A stretch of DNA of 30,242 bases from an uncultured bacterium (GTDB taxonomy: Bacteria; Hydrogenedentota; Hydrogenedentia; Hydrogenedentales; SLHB01). Shown here piece after piece: positions 16,528 through 24,346 of this stretch. Made by a program: the position numbers and the translations under genes. The stretch is from positions 1-30,242 of the forward strand of contig CALEZK010000343.1 of assembly GCA_937928585.1 (NCBI GenBank). The letters run 5' to 3'. Each line of letters opens with the position of its first letter. Position 1 is the first letter of the stretch. The notes below the pieces were generated by a model, which saw only the letters and a list, made by a program, of their open reading frames with translations, was not told where the DNA came from and searched no databases.

Positions 16528-17484
16528 CTACAATTCTTCCGGTGGCGCGGGATTCTGAGGCGCTTCGCCAGAAAGCACGCGAAGGCAATCTTCCGTCGCG
16601 CCAAGCTCCATCAGGTAACGGCTCTTCTGCGCCGATGCGCCGATGTGTGCCGTGAGTATGGTTCGGTCCGTGTTCGACAATGGCCCCTCATACGGCTCCG
16701 ATTCGAACACGTCGAGCGCCGCGCCGGTAAGGTGACCCCAATCCAACGACTCCGATAAGGCTTGCTCATCCACAATGCCGCCGCGCGCCGTATTGATCAG
16801 GAACGCACCGCGCTTCATGCGCTTGAGCTCCTCACGGCCCAGGTAGTGCCGATTCTTGTGACTCATCGGAATGTGAAGTGACACCACGTCCGACTCCCGA
16901 AGCAGCGTATCCTTGTCCGTCCACGTAACTCGCGCGCCTTCAATACGGGATTCGTCCGGCGAAATATCAGTGCAGAGAATTCGACAGCCAAACGGCTGCA
17001 ACAACCGAACGACCCGTCCCCCAATTCTTCCGACACCCACGATCCCGACCGTCATCTCCTCCAACAACCAACCAATGATCCGGTTCCACGCCTGCTCACG
17101 AACGGAACGGTCAGACTGCTGCACGAAGCGCGCAAGATTCAGCATGAACGCCACCGTCAACTCCGCGACCGCCTGAGACGGCGCATCCGGCGTGTACGTA
17201 ACCATCACGCCACGCTCCGTGCACGCACGCACATTTACATTGTCGAGCCCAATGCCCACGCGCGAAATCACCTTGAGTCGCGGACATTTCGCCACCACCT
17301 CCATCGGATACGGTTCCGTCCCGGCAATCACCGCGTCCATCTCCGGCAGCAAATGCTCCACTTCGCCCGCCTTCAACCGCCGACCATGCGGGTTGTACAC
17401 GATCTCGTGACCGCTCGCATCCAGCAGTTCGCGCGGCTTGCTGCCCGAAGTTGCAAAGGGCGATGTAGCGACTAGTATGCGCAT
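16528..17484 (-). CDS. D-2-hydroxyacid dehydrogenase (phosphoglycerate dehydrogenase-like), copy 2
   Basis: The product is 318 residues. GIVGVGRIGG at 147-156 is the NAD-binding turn, and R234 (NTARGGIVDE), E263 and H280 (TAHIGAS) are the catalytic triad, correctly spaced. There is no C-terminal ACT domain, so it is shorter than biosynthetic SerA and unlikely to be feedback-regulated by serine. Enzymes of this family interconvert 2-keto acids and D-2-hydroxy acids with NAD(P). It lies 15 bases after the cytidylyltransferase and five bases before the GT-B-like start, inside the same operon. It and the 18857-19834 protein are diverged paralogues. Its substrate is probably a keto acid on the route to a polysaccharide constituent. 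Confidence 0.85.
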   Translation of the reverse strand: MRILVATSPFATSGSKPRELLDASGHEIVYNPHGRRLKAGEVEHLLPEMDAVIAGTEPYPMEVVAKCPRLKVISRVGIGLDNVNVRACTERGVMVTYTPDAPSQAVAELTVAFMLNLARFVQQSDRSVREQAWNRIIGWLLEEMTVGIVGVGRIGGRVVRLLQPFGCRILCTDISPDESRIEGARVTWTDKDTLLRESDVVSLHIPMSHKNRHYLGREELKRMKRGAFLINTARGGIVDEQALSESLDWGHLTGAALDVFESEPYEGPLSNTDRTILTAHIGASAQKSRYLMELGATEDCLRVLSGEAPQNPAPPEEL

Positions 17485-17499
17485 TGCGTTTCCGGCACC

Positions 17500-18186
17500 C
17501 TAGTCCGTTTCCATGTGCGACGCGTAGCCCGCCAGGAGTTCGGCGAGTCGGAAGGTAAACTCGTTCTCAATATCGATGGATTCTATCTGCGGAATCGGAA
17601 ACAACAGTGGCGATGCACCGATGCGCGAATTGGTTGCCAGGAACGATTCTTTCGAAAACACATAAAAACAGCAATTGTCTTCGAAAAGCGGTGGCAGTTC
17701 CCGTTGCCGCACAAGGTTCTTCGGATCGTGGTTGAGCGGCTTTCCTGCGGCATCGTAAAACCTGCGATGATGCTCCGTCACGCTAAACAGCGAATCATGC
17801 TCTTCCGCCTGTACAAAACTTTTCAACGCCTTCGCCATCGTATCGGAACGGACCAGCGGGTTGGTGGCATGCGTCTGGATAACAATGTCCGTGTCCGCAA
17901 CGCCGATATCATGCGCGATAATCCGCTCCATGCTCACGTCGTCGCCCCGAAGTTCTTCGCCTCGCGGGATAACACGTACTTTTCGAGACAGCTTGGTCGC
18001 CTCGGCTTGAATTTCGGCGCTGTCCGTGTTGATTCGAATCTCGTCAATCGCGTAGGTCTTGTCCAGTGTCCGCAGTATGTGCTGATACAATGGAAGCCCA
18101 ACGAAGGGCCGCATATTGTTGCGCCGGGGCTCGTTACTCGCGCCCTGAAGCGGCAACAGCGCAGTTACATGGCGACTATGTATCAC
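17500..18186 (-). CDS. CMP-sugar synthetase-like cytidylyltransferase, copy B
   Basis: From GTG at 18186 the product is 228 residues; the GTG overlaps the TGA of the previous gene by four bases (GTGA). The N-terminal nucleotide loop LPLQGASNEPRRNN at 11-24 has the position of the family PARxGSKxxPxKN loop but replaces several residues, including the usual lysines by arginines. TDSAEI follows the second strand, and SIDIENEFTFRLAE near 203-216 matches the metal-binding DID motif before the last helix. Members of this family (NeuA, KdsB, PseF) transfer CMP from CTP to a sugar acid. The altered loop suggests a different substrate or a partner role with copy A. The family call is firm; the substrate is unknown. 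Confidence 0.75.
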   Translation of the reverse strand: MIHSRHVTALLPLQGASNEPRRNNMRPFVGLPLYQHILRTLDKTYAIDEIRINTDSAEIQAEATKLSRKVRVIPRGEELRGDDVSMERIIAHDIGVADTDIVIQTHATNPLVRSDTMAKALKSFVQAEEHDSLFSVTEHHRRFYDAAGKPLNHDPKNLVRQRELPPLFEDNCCFYVFSKESFLATNSRIGASPLLFPIPQIESIDIENEFTFRLAELLAGYASHMETD

Positions 18187-18857
18187 GTTTTCATGTCCAT
18201 CGGGTGACGCTGCCTGTAAACCATCTCGCAAAAATCAAAGTCTACCTGAAAATCGATGTCGCGCGCAGTTACCGCATCCAGAACGTAGAAATACGGCCTG
18301 TCTCCCACCAGTGATCCCCATTTCACCATGCTCTCCCGCGGAAGAATCTCAACCACGAAGTTAATCGCGTAAACGCCCTTGAGATCCTGAGAACGCGCCC
18401 ACGGATACGGCGTAAAATTCATGGGCTTGCCTTCAAGAAAAAGATACTCTTTCAATTCGTTCACGCTGACCAGGCAATCGTACTCAGGCCCCATGGCCTT
18501 GTAGGCTTCGATTCCCGCTTCGTAAACATCGGCCTCCGCCAGGGGATTCGTCACCGGCACCCACACCACGTTCTTGCAGTCCATCTCCGACGCCAGATAA
18601 GTGTATACCTCGCTCATCGGCACGTGGCTGGTCGAGTAGTAGGGGTCGCGCTTGTGGCATTCCACCCCGGCCGCGCGCGCCATATCCAGCACCGATTCGT
18701 CCTCGGAAGAAACCACAATTGCATCGAGGTTCGAAACGGACTTCAGGTGCCCCAATTTCAGATCGAGCAGGTTCGTGTTGTGAAACTTGCGTATATTCTT
18801 CTTGGCAACGCGCTCCGAATTACCCTTTACCGCCACCAACGCCACAAACTCGCGCAT
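18183..18857 (-). CDS. CMP-sugar synthetase-like cytidylyltransferase, copy A (NeuA family)
   Basis: From ATG at 18857 the product is 224 residues. GGAGG precedes the ATG, which overlaps the previous TAA (TAATG). VAVKGNSERVAKKNI at 8-22 is the CTP-binding loop with its lysines, VVSSEDESV follows, and ARDIDFQVDFDFCE near 198-211 is the Mg-binding motif of CMP-sialic-acid synthetases. The family activates 2-keto sugar acids with CTP. It is followed directly by copy B, which is only distantly similar, so the pair is not a recent duplication. No NeuB-like synthase is in the window, so the sugar acid is made elsewhere or is not a nonulosonate. Confidence 0.8.
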   Translation of the reverse strand: MREFVALVAVKGNSERVAKKNIRKFHNTNLLDLKLGHLKSVSNLDAIVVSSEDESVLDMARAAGVECHKRDPYYSTSHVPMSEVYTYLASEMDCKNVVWVPVTNPLAEADVYEAGIEAYKAMGPEYDCLVSVNELKEYLFLEGKPMNFTPYPWARSQDLKGVYAINFVVEILPRESMVKWGSLVGDRPYFYVLDAVTARDIDFQVDFDFCEMVYRQRHPMDMKT

Positions 18858-19834
18858 TACGCCTCCTGCACCACGATTTGTTCGGAAATTCCCAACCCAT
18901 CCAGCAGGTTTCGCACCGTGTTCGCGTGAACATGCTCCCAAGCGGGGCGGGAACTATTGGAATTGTGCGGTGCCAACAGCACATTTTCAAATCCGCGCAG
19001 GGGGCTATTTTCCGGCAGGGGTTCATCCTCAAACACGTCCAATGCCGCACCCCGAATAGCCCCGCGCTGTAACGCTGCAATCAGGTCCGCCTCCTGCACA
19101 ACCGGACCGCGCGAGCAATTGATCAGTACCGCATCCGGCTTCATACGCGCGAGACGCGCCGCGTTAATCAAATGAAAACTGCTTGGATTCAAGTCGGGAT
19201 TGACGCTGACATAGTCGGCGCTCCTCAACAATTCATCCAACGCCACCATACTGACACCAACTTCGCGCAAAAACCCGGGATCGATATCCACGATGTCGTT
19301 TCCCAGTAACTTCATCCCGAAAGCCGACGTGCGCCGAAGTACCGCCTTGCCAATATTGCCTACGCCTACAACCCCAAGTGTTGCGCCGTGAAGAACGCCA
19401 CACGAAACCTTCTGCCATACGCCCGCCTTCATCTGCGCATTCATCCAAGGCTGGCGGCGCGCGAAAGCGAGCATGTACCCCAACACGCTTTCAGCAACCG
19501 GTATGGTGAACGCATCCGGTGTATTGCAAACGCGAATCCCCAATCGCGCTGCGACAATCTTGTCGATAGCGTCGATGCCCGTGCCCCACTTCGAAATCAC
19601 CCGCAGCCGCGGCGCGCATGCCTCCAATACTGACTGGGTAAATGGATCGTCGCCACAAATGACCCCGTCGAAAGAACCCGCGAGTGCCATCAACTCACTT
19701 TCCGACAACCGCTCGCGTACGGGCGGGCACAACAGCCGGACACCCACGCGCTCGAGTTCGGACCGGTATCGCTCGACTACGGGCACGAAGTATGGAGCGG
19801 TAATAAGTACCGTCGCGTTAGAGTTGCGCGCCAT
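18857..19834 (-). CDS. D-2-hydroxyacid dehydrogenase, copy 1
   Basis: The product is 325 residues. GVVGVGNIG at 154-162 is the NAD-binding turn; R242, E271 and H290 are the catalytic residues at the expected spacing. The usual SLHLPLT segment before the catalytic arginine reads VNPDLNPSS, which may change the substrate pocket. There is no ACT domain. The start ATG overlaps the last 17 bases of the SDR gene and lacks a clear ribosome binding site, so translational coupling is likely; the stop overlaps the next ATG. With the second dehydrogenase five genes' distance later in the same operon, two successive keto/hydroxy-acid reductions or oxidations are implied. Confidence 0.82.
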   Translation of the reverse strand: MARNSNATVLITAPYFVPVVERYRSELERVGVRLLCPPVRERLSESELMALAGSFDGVICGDDPFTQSVLEACAPRLRVISKWGTGIDAIDKIVAARLGIRVCNTPDAFTIPVAESVLGYMLAFARRQPWMNAQMKAGVWQKVSCGVLHGATLGVVGVGNIGKAVLRRTSAFGMKLLGNDIVDIDPGFLREVGVSMVALDELLRSADYVSVNPDLNPSSFHLINAARLARMKPDAVLINCSRGPVVQEADLIAALQRGAIRGAALDVFEDEPLPENSPLRGFENVLLAPHNSNSSRPAWEHVHANTVRNLLDGLGISEQIVVQEA

Positions 19835-20525
19835 TGATATCTAGGACTGCGCCATTGACGTAAGCCGCCTTGTCGGAGCACAGGAACAGCACGCACTCCG
19901 CTACTTCTTCAGGGTTTCCAAGCCGGCGCGCAGGAATTGTGGCAACCAGCGCGTCAATTTTCTCTTTCGGCGCTCGGGACAGCATCGGCGTTACCGTCTG
20001 AGAAGGGCAAACGCAATTGATATTGATATTATGCTGCGCGTAGTGCAGCGCGAGTTGGCGCGTCATTCCGATGATGGCATACTTGGAGCACGTGTACGGC
20101 ACGGACGCGACAATACTGCGGTTACGCCCGGCAATGGACGATATACTGACTATCTTTCCGTACGACCGCTTCAACATGTGGCGCAGCGCATGTTTCGCGC
20201 AAAATGCAGCACCTTTCACGTTCACCGCAAGGGTATCATCCCACTCGCTCTCTTCGACGCTCATAAAATCGGTGTAGGTGCACATCGCCGCATTGTTAAC
20301 GAGAATATCGATTCGCCCAAACGTCGCGGCGATTTCGTCGAATACACGCGATACATCCCCCTCGTTTCGCACATCGCAACGGCGCGTCGATTCCGACGGC
20401 TCAATCTCCCGGGAGATTCCTATAGGCAAGATTCCGTTCGCGCGAAACACCTCGCAAATGGATTGTCCGATTCCTTGCGACGCTCCGGTTACAATGGCGA
20501 TGCGCTGGCCGCTGCTGTCCGTCAT
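19818..20525 (-). CDS. Short-chain dehydrogenase/reductase (classical SDR)
   Basis: From ATG at 20525 the product is 235 residues. GASQGIG at 14-20 binds NAD(P), NNAA is at 77-80, and S130, Y144 and K148 (YTCSK) form the catalytic set with N103. The C-terminus has the VNGAVLDINGAQL ending, close to the usual GGxxxDGG pattern. GCAGGTAG upstream supports the ATG rather than the TTG one codon earlier. It lies 15 bases after the cupin stop and overlaps the dehydrogenase. Classical SDRs of this size oxidise or reduce alcohol/ketone groups; here the likely substrate is a sugar-acid intermediate. Confidence 0.85.
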   Translation of the reverse strand: MTDSSGQRIAIVTGASQGIGQSICEVFRANGILPIGISREIEPSESTRRCDVRNEGDVSRVFDEIAATFGRIDILVNNAAMCTYTDFMSVEESEWDDTLAVNVKGAAFCAKHALRHMLKRSYGKIVSISSIAGRNRSIVASVPYTCSKYAIIGMTRQLALHYAQHNININCVCPSQTVTPMLSRAPKEKIDALVATIPARRLGNPEEVAECVLFLCSDKAAYVNGAVLDINGAQL

Positions 20526-20540
20526 CAACCGCTACCTGCC

Positions 20541-20975
20541 CTAGCCTTCGTCGGCATACACGTGGTTCACATCCGGTCGCGTGATCGCGAACCTTATGCC
20601 CGGTTTGTCGCCAATGCAAGTAATCTTGTGCTTCGTGCCCTTGCGAACAACCACAATGTCGTGCTGGGAAACTTTCTTGGCGCCTTCGCCATCGATAAAC
20701 CATTCCCACTCGCCCTCGAGAATTACCCAGCATTCATCCGCGTCGGGATGATAGTGCAAGCGGTTGCCCTCGCCGGGCTGTTGGCGAATCAGCACGCCAC
20801 CAAACAATTCGTTGTATACAACGCGCGCCGCCCATGACGGGCTATCGCCCAGCGCCTGCTTAACATCATCCAGCCGCGTGGTTGACTGGTTCACGAACTG
20901 TTCCAACGTTATCTTGCCAACACCGTCTTGCTGCAAAACATGGGTGACATCGTCATCTGCAAAAGTCCCAGCCAC
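20541..20975 (-). CDS. Small cupin-domain protein
   Basis: The product is 144 residues. H74, H76 and E81 with a later H116 match the two cupin metal motifs (HYHPDADECWVILEGEWEW and GTKHKI), so a divalent metal site is expected. The single beta-barrel follows a 50-residue N-terminal region with two short helices. GTG at 20975 has AGGAGG eight bases upstream. It is the first gene after a 195-base gap and heads the sugar-acid block. Cupins in such loci act as isomerases or epimerases, as metal-dependent hydroxyacid or phosphate-binding proteins, or as sensors. The exact job is not visible. Confidence 0.75.
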   Translation of the reverse strand: MAGTFADDDVTHVLQQDGVGKITLEQFVNQSTTRLDDVKQALGDSPSWAARVVYNELFGGVLIRQQPGEGNRLHYHPDADECWVILEGEWEWFIDGEGAKKVSQHDIVVVRKGTKHKITCIGDKPGIRFAITRPDVNHVYADEG

Positions 20976-20998
20976 GCCCTTACCCTCCTATAAGAATA

Positions 20999-21004
20999 GT
21001 TATA
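20999..21004 (-). promoter_or_regulatory. Possible -10 box before the cupin gene
   Basis: On the minus strand the AT-rich stretch TTTTATAACTATTCTTATAGG stands out in GC-rich DNA within the 195-base gap 20976-21170. TATAAC at 21004-20999 is a reasonable -10 box, but no good -35 lies 17 bases upstream. It may start a separate transcript for the cupin-to-transferase block. The rest of the gap shows no gene. Confidence 0.25.
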
Positions 21005-21170
21005 AAACCGTCTTTTTAACGCTTCGCGGGGAAATGCCCGACGGACTCTGGCACAGGAAGCTGGAGACTGTCAACTGCCCCCAAAAAACTCTCGAATGAA
21101 CCGTGCGCGCGTGTACTGACGGCCGCTTTCCTGTTCGATGCGCGAACCCACTCCCGGCAAGACGACGAGT

Positions 21171-22763
21171 CTAATCCTGCACAGGGTTTTCTCGAAGAGC
21201 CGGAAACCATGAGTATAGAAAACGATTCCGAAACTTGCCCGGGATTGCGTCGCGGAGGACAACAGCAAATTGCCGGCGCGCCAGGAAGTAGAGCGTCACA
21301 ACATATACGCCCGCGCCGAGAGCCGTCGCGATGCAAAGCGCAAGAAATCCGGCGATGCGCACCGGAAGGCCGGTTGCGAAGTATTGGTGCGCGACCATGA
21401 CGCCAACCGCAGCCACGGAAGCCAGAAAAGCAGCGACAAGAAAGGGCATGACACGCCTCACAAGCCCCACGCCCCGCCACCCCATCACCCATTTCATCAC
21501 CGCCAGCAGACAGAATACAGACGTGCCTTGAGTGAGCAGCGTCGCCCACGCGAGCGCGTCGAGCCCGGCGTATACGCCCCCTTGCGACAGGTAGTGCTTG
21601 CACGCGAAATACATCACGACGATACAAACCGGCGTTGCAAATAGAAGATAGAAAAAATTTACATACGCCCTATTGATTGCGTTGTAAAACGGCGCAACGT
21701 GCGCCGCGAGCGACCGTACCGCGGAGTAGGCCAACAGCAGTTGAAAACCGCGCTCTGCTGCCGCGTAGCGTTCCGGCAGGAACACGTCGAAAAGCAACGG
21801 TGCCAGCACAATCCCAAGCACGTGTACCGGCAGCGTCGTCGCCGCAAGCAGTTCATAGATTCGTACGAAGCCGTCCCGCAGCGCCTCGGCGTCCCCCTGT
21901 TTCGCCGCAAAACCGGACAGGGACACATTGCCGATGAGCCACGCGTAGTTAATCAGCACGATCATCGAGTAGGTCGTTGCGACGTTATAGAGACCTGCGG
22001 CATCTTTGCCGAGCAGATGGCCGGCGATGACGAAGCCCGCGTTGCTCAGCACGAGTGACAACAGCGATGCGCCAACGAGGTTCTTTGAATAGTGCAGCAG
22101 CTCCCAGAATTCAGCGCCATCAAACGCGAATGCCGGCCGCCATTTTGCGTATGCGAACCACAGCGGCGTCATCAGCACGCTGACGATCATCGACGGAACG
22201 ACAAGGCTCCAATACGACGCGCCGAACCAGGCGAACGCGATCATCAGCGCGCCGCTGATGCCGTTCCACGCCGTCTCCAGCGCGGAATTTACCCCGAACT
22301 GCATCCTGCGCCGCAGGAGCGACATCGGTATGGTGCGCAACGCGGTGATGGGAAAGCTGAGGCTGGTGATGCGCACGAGCCACGTGACTTCCTCTGCGCC
22401 GTAGAACGCCGCAATCCACGGCGCCGTCACCCACGCCACCGCGAGGATCAGCACGCTCGCCGCAAGGTTCAGCCAGAACGCCGTGTGGACATACCCGTCC
22501 TTCATGTCTTTCTTCTGAATCACCGCGATGCCAACGCCGAATTCGGAAACCATCTGCAATACGTTCATCAGCGCGGTGGTCATCGCGACCAATCCGAAAT
22601 CGGCGGGGAGCAGCAGCCAGACCAGGAGGAATTGCGCGCCAAACCGAAGCACGCGCGAAGCGGCGTTACCCAACCCCCAAAGCAGCGCGCCCGTGCGCAT
22701 TTGGGAATGCAGCGATTTTTCGGTGCGCGCTTCCGTAGGAGTGGCCGGTTCTGCGCTGCTCAT
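21171..22763 (-). CDS. Wzx-type flippase (lipopolysaccharide biosynthesis, WzxC-like)
   Basis: The product is 530 residues and polytopic. A cytoplasmic N-terminus of about 22 residues precedes helix one. Residues 25-80 read ALLWGLGNAASRVLRFGAQ, then LLLPADFGLVAMTTALMNVL, the hallmark first helix pair of Polysacc_synt / WzxC proteins. SLLRRRMQF and FGVGIAVIQKKDM are further family motifs. It should flip undecaprenyl-linked repeat units outward. It starts 21 bases after the Wzz-like stop and so is probably cotranscribed with it. It belongs to a different MOP branch from the 1-1617 protein, so the locus carries two non-redundant flippases. No strong ribosome binding site precedes the ATG. Confidence 0.88.
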   Translation of the reverse strand: MSSAEPATPTEARTEKSLHSQMRTGALLWGLGNAASRVLRFGAQFLLVWLLLPADFGLVAMTTALMNVLQMVSEFGVGIAVIQKKDMKDGYVHTAFWLNLAASVLILAVAWVTAPWIAAFYGAEEVTWLVRITSLSFPITALRTIPMSLLRRRMQFGVNSALETAWNGISGALMIAFAWFGASYWSLVVPSMIVSVLMTPLWFAYAKWRPAFAFDGAEFWELLHYSKNLVGASLLSLVLSNAGFVIAGHLLGKDAAGLYNVATTYSMIVLINYAWLIGNVSLSGFAAKQGDAEALRDGFVRIYELLAATTLPVHVLGIVLAPLLFDVFLPERYAAAERGFQLLLAYSAVRSLAAHVAPFYNAINRAYVNFFYLLFATPVCIVVMYFACKHYLSQGGVYAGLDALAWATLLTQGTSVFCLLAVMKWVMGWRGVGLVRRVMPFLVAAFLASVAAVGVMVAHQYFATGLPVRIAGFLALCIATALGAGVYVVTLYFLARRQFAVVLRDAIPGKFRNRFLYSWFPALRENPVQD

Positions 22764-22784
22764 GAAGTCGCTGCCGCCGCGCGG

Positions 22785-24161
22785 CTACGCAGACTCGGCG
22801 GGTGCTGCTGATTCGCCCACGAGCTTCTTGACGCGGTTCACCTCGTAAAGGATGTTCGCAACGGCCACCGCCGCAATCAATGCGACGATCGCGCCCACGG
22901 GCAACCCCGCCCATCGCATAAGTTCATTGTCCGGCTCGCTCGGCAGCACGGGCTCGTTCGCGATGAAAATTGCCTTCGCCTGCTCCATCTTCGTCGCCGC
23001 TTCGAGCAGAGCAATCTCGCCGCGCTGCTTGGCCATCGCCTTCAAATAGTCTTCGCCCGCGGTGATCTCGCGCAGCAATTGGTTCTGCTTGATGTCGCTG
23101 GTCACATACGCTTCATTCAGCGCGGAAAGCTCAGTCTCCATCTTCGAAATCTCGGATTGCAGCGCAGCAACCCGCGCCTCCGAACCGCTCAACAACTGCG
23201 CCGCCTCCGCCTCTTTCGCCTTCAACGGCGCATACGCGTTGTTTTGCACTTCCTCTTTATACACCGGCACGTTCTTGCCGCCCTCGGCGCCGATCTCCGC
23301 CAGCGCGTCCACTGAAGGGGCCCTGCGCACTTCGAGCATGTGCGGCTCTGTTGTGAGCAGCGTGCGCACTTCCTCCAACTGCTTGCGCGCATCCTCCGCC
23401 TGCACCACCGCAAGCGAAAGGTCTTTCTTTTGCTCTGCCAACACTTTCGCAAGCTCTTCCTTCACCGCCTTCATCTTTTCAACGTCGAATTGCACCTTTT
23501 CCGCGCGGAGCATGTCGTCCTTCTCTTCCAGGTCAACCTTTGCCGCATCGTATTCCGTGCGAACGTATTCGATCGTCGCCGCGGCGCTGGGCAGCGTGAA
23601 GGTGCGCGCCGCTTCCACGGCGACCTCCGCCCACGTTCTCGCCAGGTGCTCCGCGCGCTCCGGTGTGCCTGCGCTCGCAGACAGGTACAGCGCCCGCGCA
23701 TAAGAAACGCGCTGCGGCGTCTTTTCCGCAACCTCCGTAGTCACCGTCACCATGCGCTGTAACACGGAAGGCGCAAGCGCGCCGTTCTCCTTCAACTCGG
23801 TCCAGAGTTCTGGTTTCTCCTCCACCAGCTGATCCGCGACTCTTTTCATGATCGCGCCATCGCGAATAAGCTTCGAGTACGAGGGCATGTCCAAAGGTTC
23901 CGGCATCAACTCCGCGCCCAGACCAACGGTCTGAAACGGCGGCGGCGAAAACAGCAACGACGCAGTCGCCGTATAGCTATACCCGCTGCGAATCGCCTGC
24001 ATGAGAAAGACGCTGAACAACAACACGAACGTATACGCCGCCGCCCCCTTGTGTACAGACAATGGCCGTAACGCGGACGAAAGGAAAAAATACACCCACG
24101 TAGCCCACAGATTGCGTAGTTCGCGTAATCGTTCTAGGGACGATTGCTGGTCGTTGGACAT
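22785..24161 (-). CDS. Wzz/GumC-type polysaccharide chain-length regulator
   Basis: From ATG at 24161 the product is 458 residues. It has one N-terminal transmembrane helix (about 40-60), a long periplasmic part with coiled-coil-forming heptads over about residues 170-400 and a C-terminal transmembrane helix (about 425-447). This is the standard layout of Wzz, GumC and related co-polymerases. After the first helix, ATASLLFSPPP matches the family motif YxAxAxL. There is no C-terminal kinase domain, so it is the kinase-free type. It sets the length of the polymer exported or flipped by the neighbouring Wzx. The longer reading to 24257 would add 32 residues with no family match. The ribosome site (GGAAG, 11 bases away) is modest. 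Confidence 0.85.
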   Translation of the reverse strand: MSNDQQSSLERLRELRNLWATWVYFFLSSALRPLSVHKGAAAYTFVLLFSVFLMQAIRSGYSYTATASLLFSPPPFQTVGLGAELMPEPLDMPSYSKLIRDGAIMKRVADQLVEEKPELWTELKENGALAPSVLQRMVTVTTEVAEKTPQRVSYARALYLSASAGTPERAEHLARTWAEVAVEAARTFTLPSAAATIEYVRTEYDAAKVDLEEKDDMLRAEKVQFDVEKMKAVKEELAKVLAEQKKDLSLAVVQAEDARKQLEEVRTLLTTEPHMLEVRRAPSVDALAEIGAEGGKNVPVYKEEVQNNAYAPLKAKEAEAAQLLSGSEARVAALQSEISKMETELSALNEAYVTSDIKQNQLLREITAGEDYLKAMAKQRGEIALLEAATKMEQAKAIFIANEPVLPSEPDNELMRWAGLPVGAIVALIAAVAVANILYEVNRVKKLVGESAAPAESA

Positions 24162-24346
24162 AAGTCTGTTGCTTCCAAATTCGTTACAGGAGCGCCCGAT
24201 CAAGCCGTCAAGAGTGTACATTGCCCCATGCCCGCAATCAATCGGGGGTTGCCTCATTATTGCCCTGTTTGATAGGCTTTCGACCTCGATGGGCGGTTGC
24301 CACGTCCTTCAGGCAATCTGGGTGCAAAACCAAGGAATACTCCCCT
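24162..24346. promoter_or_regulatory. Divergent intergenic region between the two polysaccharide operons
   Basis: This 185-base gap lies between the minus-strand Wzz/Wzx operon and the plus-strand GT4 operon and must contain promoters for both. No gene and no strong -35/-10 pair was found; AT-rich patches near 24255-24285 on the plus strand are the best candidates. Confidence 0.3.
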
